Source of the DNA: Sialis fuliginosa
Taxonomy: Eukaryota; Arthropoda; Insecta; Megaloptera; Sialidae
Length of the DNA stretch: 64,000 nt
NCBI GenBank assembly: GCA_961205875.1
Contig: OY540812.1
Location: forward strand, 34,171,098 to 34,235,097
Reading direction: 5' to 3'
The notes beneath the pieces were generated by a model that was not told where the DNA came from, did not search any database, and worked only from the letters and a program-made list of their open reading frames with translations. Below, in pieces: positions 58,501-64,000 of the stretch. The first letter of the stretch is position 1. The number at the start of each line of letters is the position of its first letter. The position numbers were made by a program, and so were the translations under genes.

Positions 58501-61500
58501 TTCATGTTTTTGCAGCTAAAATCGTCTTTTCACATTATAAGTTTCTCTAACAAATTGAATAAATTATCATAAAACGTTTTAGAGCTTTATTCTTTTAGGC
58601 AATTGAAGATTGATCGGTTTTTAGCAAAGCTATTTATGATAAAGTAAGGATAATTTTTTATCAAACATTTTTTTGTTTTCAGCTACAAAAAAGTATTTTT
58701 TAAATCCTAGTTAAATTTCCTTTACACCAATTGAAAGATTGAATTGTCATATCACTGACATTAGCGTTATCTAAGGCATAACATTTCAAAACGTGAAAAT
58801 GACGATATTAGCTAAATTCTTAAATAACTCAGTGACAAATATATCAAAAAAGCATTTTGAAACTAAAGGTCGTCTATAGAGGGGACGATCAAAGAGTTGC
58901 ATCGAGTTACAGATAGAGACTTCGTGTGGTTATAGTTGAGGCAGGTACTTATTAATCCCTGTTAGACTTGGGTGTCAACTCGTTCCCGTTTCCGAGAAAT
59001 CACGGGTACAATTTTACCACTCTTTATAAGTCATAAATTGCTGTATACAAACAACAATACATATAGCCATGCGGTCACCGCTCAGGTTAGGCGTCCCATG
59101 TTCAAAACCTGAATAGCTTCTTTTTTTTCCCAATTTTCCTTTGCAATCGAACACGCGACCGACAATTTCACCATTGATGTTAGTTTTTTTTAAATAAAAT
59201 AAAGCACCCGGGGATATAAAATGTAAGTTCAATAATTCAGTGGCGATGTGCGAGCTATCAGACACATTCGACATAGACAGTACGGCAGAGAATTGCCCTT
59301 TCGGAAGACACGACAAAATCCGAATGTGTTCGATCTATGATAGCAACTCGCATGGCCTCACCTGAATACAGATCACGCACCGCTGCTGCAATAATCTGCT
59401 TTATTATTTGAAAAATTGTTAAAAGGTTTGTATAAAATATTCAATTTGTTTAAAAAAATGTTAGTAGTGTATTATGTAGATATATTTTGTACAAAACTAC
59501 AAACTAATGTAGTTAGATCATTTAAAATAACTTGTAGTCCAGGCTGTGGAGGCTAAAACAGATTATTTTTGCATACAGTTTTAATAATTACAGGATATGT
59601 TACAAAAGTGGTGTAGAATATTACTTTAATTTTGCTCCGATTTTGGTTGTCCGTGACAGGAGTTATCTATGGTTCAATTGCAAAATTCTTATGATTTTTG
59701 TTAAATAGCGGTCAAAATAAGTATTATACAAAAAAAAGTTTCAAATAAAAGTTAATCGCTACAAAATTCCCTACAACCTCCATTTTGAAAAAAATTCAAA
59801 AATTCATTTGTTTATCCGCTACGCTGATTAAAATGGCTGAAAACACACTTTTTTTAAGCTGTAATAACTAATAGTTATAGTTTAACATTTTTTAAGTTGA
59901 AACCTCTGGAAAATAAACACTTTGTGGTACAGAACATTCACTGAAAATTAAGACCTGATATCTTCAACAGTTTTTGTTTTATTAAATTGTTAATAATGGA
60001 ATCATGCTTGTTGTCTTTGATTAACAATAAAAGTTTTTGTAAAACCTTTATTTTTGTAAAACTGTTTGTATGTGTTCTCAAAGACTTATATAATCGATTC
60101 CCACCATAAAAAAGTAAAAATTTTCAATTCTTTGGCAAATGGTAGCACTAAAATCTTATTGTTGAGTTTTTTTTATTTTAAACCAATTCAATTGTTTCAT
60201 AGAACCACAAATATTAAAAAAATAATAGCCAGGAACCTGCTCTGAATAATTATTTATCTATTGGTGAAAACCGCAAGAATTTTGCAATTGAACCATGGAT
60301 AACACCTGTCGCGGACAACCAAAATCGGAGCAAAATTAAAGTAATATTCTACACCACTTTTGTAACATATCTTGTAAGTATTAAAACTGTACGCAAAAAT
60401 TCCTATTTTTGTACTTTTTAGCCTAGCCAGCCTGGACTATTGTGACAATAAAATTTGATTTCATAAATTTTAATAAAAAAGAAATATGTTGTTAAACTTG
60501 ATATAAAAATAAATATCATTTATTCAATGCTCATGGTGCCGACACTTCAAATGTTACAACGAGTATCATCCCGGGGAGTGTACATTAGGGTGTTTTTTTA
60601 ATTTTTTCGGTCCCATTGGTCTATGTTTTAGCTTTGGATCAATAGTTAATTGTGCCAAAATTTCAGATTCATAGATCAAACCTGTCAGCGGCGCAAACCT
60701 AGTCTTTTTCCCATTTGATTAACATGGGAAAAATTACTTTACGTATGCGTGAATAACTCATTGAAAAATTTATTTATTTTAATTTCTTACAGCAGCATAT
60801 TATAGAGAATTAAATTTCCTACAAAAAAGATCTCAAGTGCTCACTTTATCATAAAAAGTAAAATCCAATTTTTATGATAATTTTTAAACAAACATATCTT
60901 TAAAATTACTGTATTTATCTACAAAATATTCCTATAAGAAATTTAAAAAAATTTTTTTTCAATGAGCATAAGTAAAAAACATCTGCCAAGTAAGTGCACA
61001 GTGCTTCCTCGTGCTAAATTCACCAAAGGTAGTTAATTATTGAACAATTTAAATAAAAACCGATAATGTTTAGATAAATTGCCTGAAATTGGTTAAACAT
61101 TTAATTTTTATACAATTTTACTAAAAATTATTAGTTCGAAATTTTTCTTAAAACGCACCTGAATATTTTTTCATATATTTTTAATTTTTTGACAAATTCA
61201 ATCTAAATCTAAAATGCAAACGTCAAAATGACATTTAAAATGCCAAAATGACATTTAAAATGCCAAAATGACATTTAAAATGTTAAAATGACATTTAAAA
61301 CGTCAAAATGACATTTAAAACGCCAAAATGACATTTAAAATGTCAAAATGACATTTAAAACGTCAAAATGACATTTAAAACGCCAAAATGACATTTATAA
61401 TGCCAAAATGACATTTAAAATGTCAAAATGACATTTAAAACGTCAAAATGATATTTAAAACGTCAAAATGATATTTAAAACGTCAAAATGATATTTAAAA

Positions 61501-63280
61501 CACCAAAATGACATTTAAAATGCCAAAATGACATTTAATATGACCAAGCAAATATCAATTTAGAAAACCAAAACACGAATTTTTAAAATAAATTGAGATA
61601 AATATTTGTAAGGGAAAATTTCACAACAAACATTGTAGACCCATATTATAGGAAATTTAATGCTCTACAAAAATTCTATAAAATTTTCACGTAACATGTG
61701 TCGTTCTTGAGATATCTTGAAAAAATAAATATTTTGGGGTGTCACCCCTCCCCCTTACACACGATTTTAATGATTTTGAAATGGGACCATCCTCAAGCCA
61801 GACCCAACCATCCGACCAAGTTTCAACAATATTGGTTCAGTGGTTCATGAGTTATGCACGGACACACGGACAGACAGACAGACAGACACGGAACAAAAAG
61901 TGTTTGTCTTGACGTGAAACGGAAAGATGAATTTAAAATTTTGAAATCGGAGAACATTTTTTTTGTCTAAATCTGAAACGATCACAAAGCTTCTCGTATC
62001 TTCGATATTGCGAGGAAGCAAAATTAATTTTTCCCATGTTAATTAAATGGGAAAGACTCGGTTTGCGCCGTTTACAGGTTTGATATACACATCTGAAATT
62101 TTGGGACAGTTAATTTTTGATCCAAAGCTAATAAAGCAGGACCGCAAAAATAAAAAATAAAAAAACACCCTAGTGTACATGTGAATCATAAAGACGACAC
62201 TATGACTTATAGAGTGGTAAATTTCTACCCTACCTAGTGTAAAATAATCTTAAAAAATGATAAATTATAGAATTTAAGCTATTTTAATTTTTAATTTATT
62301 ATTTAAAAAAAAAATAGTTGTGCGGGGTCCGTCTACCCACAGAGCCATGTGTGGTGCACACCTTGCACTCCCTTAAAACCGACTCTGGCTAAAAGCTACA
62401 ATTAGATACTGACATTAATTTTTTTAGCCTTGTTATATGTACTGAGCAGTCCTTCTCTGAATATGACATGCGTTACATTTTTAGTCAACTTGTCATGTAC
62501 TGTTGCTCCCATTGACTTCAGAACAGCTTTGATACCGTATGAGTTGTTATCATTGCCAAATCTAACCTCTGCATAGAAATTCATGCCTTTTAGTAGTTCG
62601 TGTTTTGATACTTTAGGTTCTTCGCATGTCATAGGTAATTCATCATCATTGAAACATGGATCCTAAAAATACAATTAAGTAGATGATGTGATATAAATCA
62701 TTACATCAAAAAATTACAAATAATATTAAGATTGAAAACCTTATATCATTAGAAGAATTAACATCTTATAATGTTAGAAAAACTACAATTTTCTTGATGT
62801 GTTTGTGGATAGTTGTGATGGCTTCTGAATAAATCATTTAGAAAGCTATAAATAAAATAAACTTACTCGTTGGGCATGTAATCTCATCCTTAATAAAGCA
62901 GAAGGACTTTCGATATTAGTTATCCTATTTTTTAACTTGAGGTGTTTTCTGGGACTCGGAGTGAACGTCTCATTGTCTGTAGATGCATTGCTTTTATTCT
63001 TCTCTTTTAAAGGTGTACGTAAACTTAAATAACTTAAATCTGACAATACGTTCTGGCTAGATAGTTCTAAAAGACTTTGTCTTGTTGTCGAATCACGTAT
63101 AATTGATTCAACTAATGTAGCAGCTGGTGAATTTGGTTCTTCATACGTATTATTGTAGTTCTTGAAAGTAATTTCAGACTCTTTGTCACGTTTACCTTTT
63201 TTTGTTTTTCTTATCTCATCTTCTTGGTCACAATAAAAGTTAGAAAATTTTCGCTTCCTTGATAAAGTAGGTGAAGGCAT
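37201..63280 (-). CDS. MCPH1: Microcephalin (MCPH1), three-BRCT protein
   Basis: Nine exons join in phase to 893 aa: 63280-62867, 62662-62414, 54838-54713, 48783-48634, 47878-47769, 46589-46324, 41380-40727, 40658-40264 and 37518-37201. Microcephalin restrains premature chromosome condensation by inhibiting condensin II, and acts in DNA-damage signalling through its C-terminal tandem BRCTs. Visible: a Lys/Ser-rich 138-aa N-terminal extension; BRCT1 at about 160-250 (YAEVRF, LKSMGATVHDKL, THVIFREG, LLSVLWLDAVRNSGRLVPES); a long low-complexity basic middle; BRCT2 at about 697-783 (THLVCGESKRTVNLLLA, CWIVKFEWVLRSLEVGKWL); and BRCT3 at about 795-880 (PMYVCNDTNPKASKLKELIK, GGTLVKTARCASIIIG, SESWILDSIANKQ). 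Human MCPH1 (835 aa) begins directly with BRCT1. The N-terminal extension resembles the long-isoform arrangement I recall from flies. The gene is stretched by transposon-filled introns. Confidence 0.93.
37616..39605. mobile_element. Long-TIR element in MCPH1 intron 8, interrupted
   Basis: About 130-bp inverted ends (ACCGAATCCGTTACCCAAAT and TTATCAAGTAGGT in the left arm, inverted at 39490-39600). Its interior (37740-38190, 39245-39480) recurs at 55570-56240. Split by 38189-39242. Confidence 0.65.
38189..39242. mobile_element. AGGGTTCCGAAG-ended element with tandem core
   Basis: Short inverted ends AGGGTTCCGAAG and CTTCGGAACCCT. The core 38243-39000 is three to four direct copies of a roughly 290-bp unit (AATTCTACTAATT, TTTGACATGCC, TTTGTCGTTGGTAGTCCC, TTTTAGCCCCCTAC). 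Non-coding. Confidence 0.68.
40264..40658 (-). CDS. MCPH1: MCPH1 exon 8 (BRCT2)
   Basis: Follows a 68-bp intron (acceptor GATTTCAG). Contains a full BRCT: IVGTRLHTDESLLLYQVVEK, THLVCGESKRTVNLLLALTR, WIVKFEWVLRSLEVGKWL. The donor is AAG|GTAGGA. Confidence 0.92.
40727..41380 (-). CDS. MCPH1: MCPH1 exon 7 (basic low-complexity middle)
   Basis: 654 bp. After acceptor TTTACAG it reads DLRPVVQALKNDVNDSLRRA and continues as Asn/Ser/Lys-rich sequence to KTNR plus one base at donor GTTAGT. A decayed mariner ends 39 bp upstream of the acceptor (41420). Confidence 0.86.
41420..42218 (-). pseudogene. Decayed, internally deleted Tc1/mariner transposon
   Basis: 799 bp. About 90-bp inverted ends starting CAGGGTGACAAATTAAGAGTG, TA on both sides. 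The minus strand retains transposase-like blocks: NIGKWVEKYHRTGSLED (helix-turn-helix region), VAQQVEISSESVRTILTKDL, FHPYKWQNAQKL, then past a stop FSRWILDKGYNCVNSIIMSDK and NLRYWSAENPQN. Stops and frame changes separate these, and the length is well short of a full mariner. Its left end lies 39 bp upstream of the MCPH1 exon 7 acceptor. Confidence 0.82.
42075..42107. repeat. Perfect 15-bp hairpin inside the mariner remnant
   Basis: AATGTTCTTGTGACT and its exact complement are separated by CCA. A small secondary inverted duplication; too close to the element's middle to be its end. Confidence 0.85.
44336..45347 (+). mobile_element. Helitron-like element with internal duplication
   Basis: Starts TCCATACTAATATTATAAAT and ends GCGAAGCCGCGGGTAGCAG plus CTAG before T, the 5' TC and 3' hairpin-CTAG arrangement of Helitrons. 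The body (CACGGCTAAACCGCT, GATCTTGATGAAATTTGGCAG) is present twice in direct order, at about 44340-44850 and 44855-45347. No Rep/helicase gene. Confidence 0.65.
45350..45683. mobile_element. TA-flanked foldback MITE
   Basis: 334 bp, arms about 130 bp (CTTAATAGAACATCAATTAC and its complement), TA at 45348-45349 and 45684-45685. Abuts the Helitron-like 3' end. Confidence 0.78.
46324..46589 (-). CDS. MCPH1: MCPH1 exon 6 (linker)
   Basis: The first base completes Asn, followed by YLKKRESLDQENMIKTP to NDECRYP plus one base. The donor is CAG|GTACAA. Asn/Thr-rich with a short block TAKIDFVPFSQDVKSKNYQL. Confidence 0.84.
46590..47768. other. MCPH1 intron 5
   Basis: No gene. 47150-47455 is a fragment of the 721-3217 element's right end (GATGAAAGGAACAAATTCG to TTAACATTTTGAAATAC). 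A T/C-rich tract lies at 47530-47610. Confidence 0.6.
47769..47878 (-). CDS. MCPH1: MCPH1 exon 5 (linker)
   Basis: Begins IDWLSALDSVVEKLNLQ after TTTTTCAG and ends PLADRLRE plus two bases before GTAAGT. Too short to stand out as an ORF, but the phases match exons 4 and 6. Confidence 0.82.
48634..48783 (-). CDS. MCPH1: MCPH1 exon 4 (linker)
   Basis: 50 codons starting RIKSLQPDYDNKNK and ending TSTRKS before GTAAGT, after TTTTCAG. Ser/Lys-rich linker. Confidence 0.82.
48784..49484. other. MCPH1 intron 3, 3' part
   Basis: No gene. 48888-49022 is an inverted copy of 27978-28130; 49135-49200 is a fragment of the GCTTCCTCG family end. Confidence 0.6.
49485..51972 (-). mobile_element. Structurally complete hAT transposon in MCPH1 intron 3
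   Basis: 2,488 bp bounded by 13-bp perfect terminal inverted repeats (TAAGGCTGCCAAC) and perfect 8-bp target duplications TACTAGTA at 49477-49484 and 51973-51980, the hAT signature. It carries one uninterrupted transposase gene in the same orientation as MCPH1. Subterminal GC-rich repeats (GTCCCGGATTAG-type) near the right end are typical transposase-binding regions. Confidence 0.93.
49643..51526 (-). CDS. hAT transposase with N-terminal BED-type zinc finger
   Basis: 627 aa without interruption, starting MSPTKRFCKF. Residues 32-58 form a C-x2-C-x16-H-x5-H BED-like finger (YCNKC, then RHLSSEKH). The RNase H-fold catalytic triad is visible: D161 in SIFSDASN, D225 in GFCADNTNTNFGG, and E564 in PGTNGPIERVFS. 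The CxxH block (GCAAHIIHN, about 258-266) and the hAT Trp motif KTRWLALL (319-326) are also present. The C-terminal dimerisation segment runs from about 545 to 600. It cuts and pastes hAT elements, producing 8-bp duplications. Intact frame, TIRs and target duplications point to a recent insertion, possibly still active. A domesticated gene is less likely because the transposon ends are intact. Confidence 0.92.
   Translation of the reverse strand: MSPTKRFCKFNDNIRKEYPFLQKGVSVSDVYCNKCMGNFSIAHGGKNDIIRHLSSEKHKKAINIASTSRSLTNYYRHDKFGEKEADLAKSEGLWAFHTVRHNHSFNSMECTSKLIQKAFDKKFSCGRTKCEAIIKNVIAPWSLDYIIKELEVVPFVSIFSDASNHKDIKLFPTLVRYFHPKTGVNIKLIDFVSLPGETSDMIQNSILLILNKHKLTDKIVGFCADNTNTNFGGVTRAGRGNVFYKLQENLNRPIIGVGCAAHIIHNAIQTAADLLPVDVENIVIKVYSYFYIYTVRVEELKAFCEDAETQYKKILGYSKTRWLALLPAVERILQMYNPLKSYFLSQEKVPIVLHNFFSDDCSELWLKFIHNQASIFHNTVKKIECDNISFAEVSEIYFDLKEKLASRFSENFIPIIIKQHLSKLEEEGLINRNYFMEHVRKFFHNCIQYLDKYSHQYDSFQRITWICLNKAVTWDDVVITMQLYNERIQAKNQINESEMFDEIHTLKKILTNEVLSKWRESSYDTVKRWQEIFEHFDNNSIPYSNLLLLIQYLFCLPGTNGPIERVFSLVNAMWTSEKTALKIETVHAMLQVKVNMGKCENFYEILNSDFELLKKIHSVQKYDFKRQ
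51981..54712. other. MCPH1 intron 3, 5' part
   Basis: No gene. 53170-53430 is a GCTTCCTCG-family fragment. 54440-54555 (GGTCTCGGTCCAATCA, CAGTATTACTA) is related to 7715-7800. Frames of 60-75 codons near 54000-54420 show no domain. Confidence 0.5.
53475..53939. mobile_element. TIR element (AGGTGATCCTGTCAGACG ends)
   Basis: 465 bp with about 60-bp imperfect inverted ends (AGGTGATCCTGTCAGACG; complement ends at 53939). No clear target duplication. Non-coding. Confidence 0.68.
54713..54838 (-). CDS. MCPH1: MCPH1 exon 3 (end of BRCT1, conserved Trp)
   Basis: 42 codons, AHLLSVLWLDAVRNSG to SPETAKRFK, between TTTTAG and GTAAAA. Trp at about residue 229 is the conserved BRCT helix-3 tryptophan. 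Confidence 0.9.
55179..55480. repeat. Foldback with GAAACGT motif, possibly Penelope-like terminal repeats
   Basis: Arms of about 135 bp (AATTGTATAAAT, GATTGTTGGGTTGT) are inverted around a small hairpin CGTTGAC...GTCAACG. Each arm contains CTGAAGA followed by CCACGAGATGTTGG and CGAAACGTC, reminiscent of hammerhead-ribozyme cores in Penelope-like element repeats. Confidence 0.6.
55570..56460 (+). repeat. Copy of the 37740-39480 repeat interior
   Basis: Shares GTCCGACTGGGATGATTTT, TTAAACACTGAGC, ATTAGATATACAAGGTACAA and TAGAATATATTCTCTACGCA with the MCPH1 intron 8 element. 56270-56460 is a second partial copy. Confidence 0.68.
57404..57473 (+). other. tRNA-like sequence (left arm)
   Basis: TGGCTGTGCGTGTAGAGC fits a polymerase III A box. 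GGTTCGAATCC at 57449-57459 is a perfect B box. A CTTATAA heptamer sits where an anticodon loop (UAU) would be. The acceptor and anticodon stems do not pair well, so it is a tRNA-derived or pseudo-tRNA sequence rather than a working tRNA. Confidence 0.55.
58176..58246 (-). other. tRNA-like sequence (right arm)
   Basis: Mirror copy of the left-arm sequence. B box at 58200-58190, one visible difference in the loop (CTTATGA). Confidence 0.55.
58890..59200 (+). repeat. tRNA-related SINE-like repeat, copy 2
   Basis: Aligns with 36555-36900 (CATCGAGTTACAGATAGAGAC-like start, GCCATGCGGTCA, TGTTCAAAACCTG). Degenerate A and B boxes; no polyA tail seen. Confidence 0.45.
59238..59388. mobile_element. 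hAT MITE, sister of the SMIM20 3' UTR copy
   Basis: 151 bp, inverse orientation. Ends CAGTGGCGATGTGCGAGCT and CGCACCGCTGCTG. Flanks CAATAATT and CAATAATC match 7 of 8. Interior shares GGCAGAGAATTGC and GCGAGT/ACTCGC blocks with 35158-35335. Confidence 0.82.
59537..60437. mobile_element. TA-flanked foldback element
   Basis: Ends GTCCAGGCTG and complement, TA on both sides. Outer arms of about 160 bp pair well (AAAATTAAAGTAATATTCTA). The interior is less symmetrical. Confidence 0.78.
60977..62025 (-). mobile_element. GCTTCCTCG interspersed element with expanded 20-bp array
   Basis: Inverse of 21537-22360: CATCTGCCAAGTAAGTGCAC at the left, GCGAGGAAGCAAAA at the right. Contains GGGGTGTCACCCCTCCCCC and the CAGACAGACAGAC tract. 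Inserted in the 60586-62171 element. Confidence 0.75.
61221..61540. repeat. Tandem array, sixteen 20-bp units
   Basis: Exact 20-bp period; unit CGTCAAAATGACATTTAAAA with variants TGCC, TGTC, CGCC and CACC in the first four bases. No unique spacers. Homologous positions in other family copies have only about three or four units. Confidence 0.93.
62414..62662 (-). CDS. MCPH1: MCPH1 exon 2 (first part of BRCT1)
   Basis: Acceptor TTTTTAG, then DPCFNDDELP to NKAKKIN. Phase demands the donor AAT|GTCAGT (GT at 62413-62412), because exon 3 starts in phase 0 with AHLLSVLW. The alternative donor GTATCT three bases on would break the frame. Confidence 0.88.
62867..63280 (-). CDS. MCPH1: MCPH1 exon 1 (N-terminal extension)
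   Basis: 138 codons from ATG (MPSPTLSRKRKFSNF). It is rich in Lys, Ser and Asn with basic clusters (RKTKKGKRDK) suggesting nuclear localisation. It ends LLRMRLHAQR before GTAAGT. No domain was recognised. A downstream promoter producing a shorter isoform cannot be excluded. Confidence 0.85.
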
Positions 63281-64000
63281 TTTAAATCTCGAAATTAATA
63301 TAACTAAATAAAGAAAATATAATAAATATAATGGTTGTAGGTACTCTTAGTTATGTTTAAATAAAAATATGTAACTAATTTTAACCACTAAAAAATAGAA
63401 TATAATCAAAAAGAAAATATATGTAGGACAAATTTAATTTCAAAACAAAAAGAAAGTGTTAATAAAGTCAGTTAGAAATATGAATGATACCAACCGTACC
63501 AACTGTTCCAACTATAATAAATTTTGAACAGAATAACTCTATGGAATCATTGACGCCATAGAGATGTAATCATAGATAAATAAATACATACTGGATGTAA
63601 TATAATGGACGGAGAGCCAGTGACATTTCCACTGTTTATTTCAATAGTTATGAAAATTTAGGTATAAAATCTTATATACCTGAACAATAAAAGTCGATTC
63701 TGGCAGCCCTCTGCGGCCGGGTTATATTACCCCAAAATTACAAAGAGGATGAGAAATAAGATGCAATTTATTTATAGTAATAGTCATGAAATAAATTTCA
63801 GGAGGTTACTTTCGATGGTATTTTTTATTCATAAAAAATATTGCCAGAATATTTCCCCTTCACCCAAGTGTTGCCAAAACGCTGTAAATGTTTATTAACC
63901 CTCCGTTAGGCGCGCCTATAACTGTCGCGAGTTTAGGCGCGCGGCATACATGCGTAGACCATTTTCAATAGGTCCTATAATAGCTGGATTTGATTTTTAT
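63281..64000. other. 5' flank of MCPH1
   Basis: AT-rich upstream sequence with the presumed MCPH1 promoter. I see no further exon or recognisable repeat; a short TAGGCGCGC direct pair at about 63908 and 63934 is notable only for its GC content. Confidence 0.5.

Larger units (their letters stand above)
60586..62171. mobile_element. hAT-like element (TAGGGTGT family) with perfect 8-bp duplication
   Basis: TAGGGTGTTTTTTTA ends with subterminal CGGTCC, TCAGATTCATAGATCAAACC and GGCGCAAACC blocks in both arms. GTGTACAT at 60578-60585 and 62172-62179. Same family as 3564-4183. Interrupted by 60977-62025. Confidence 0.87.
57017..62387. mobile_element. Old hAT-type container element, heavily nested
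   Basis: CAGAGTCGGTTCTAGAG at 57017 and AAAACCGACTCTG ending at 62387 are inverted, each followed inward by GCGGGG-type and TGCAC sequence. Flanks ACTACAAG and GCTAAAAG match 6 of 8. All intervening large repeats are later insertions. Confidence 0.5.

Noticed and set aside
61221-61540. Regular 20-bp periodicity suggesting a CRISPR-like array
   Set aside because: The units are contiguous with no unique spacers, the genome is eukaryotic, and the array sits inside a transposable element.

Overview
This is an insect genomic window. It is AT-rich and intron-heavy, with insect-type TTAGG telomeric pentanucleotides at 32210-32274 and many hAT, Tc1/mariner-like, PIF/Harbinger-like and Helitron-like elements. 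I cannot assign an order from sequence alone. Four conserved host genes are legible once exons are joined across splice sites. ZER1/ZYG11-type (minus; two exons seen, C-terminal part beyond the left edge) is the substrate receptor of a CUL2 ubiquitin ligase. MCAT (minus; four exons, 398 aa, complete) is mitochondrial malonyl-CoA:ACP transacylase. SMIM20/MITRAC7 (plus; three small exons, 72 aa, complete) is a cytochrome c oxidase assembly factor. MCPH1/microcephalin (minus; nine exons, 893 aa, complete, over 26 kb) is a three-BRCT chromosome-condensation and DNA-damage protein.

Layout: 1-8324 is repeats downstream of ZER1 exon 2. 8325-24379 is ZER1, with a 14.66 kb intron packed with palindromic (foldback) elements. 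24380-28330 is intergenic, including a nested TA-flanked element. 28331-34504 is MCAT, whose first intron holds a solo-LTR-like fossil with a telomere-like array. 34505-34811 is a short divergent MCAT/SMIM20 promoter. 34812-35150 is SMIM20, with a hAT MITE in its 3' UTR. 35363-37200 is repeats between convergent genes. 37201-63280 is MCPH1, whose introns carry a structurally complete hAT transposon (49485-51972), a decayed mariner, a Helitron-like element and a deep nest of elements (57017-62387). 63281-64000 shows nothing I recognise.

MCAT and SMIM20 are both mitochondrial and share a head-to-head promoter, so they may be co-expressed. The other neighbours have no obvious functional link. 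The most unusual property is the density of long, near-perfect inverted repeats, mostly flanked by TA. Many lie inside transcribed introns, where they would fold into long double-stranded hairpins. I found no CRISPR array, operon or convincing new enzymatic system. The novelty is in the architecture of the mobile DNA: concentric palindromes, a minisatellite-ended foldback, a telomeric array bracketed by a 31-bp duplication, and a MITE whose target duplication starts on the last base of a stop codon.
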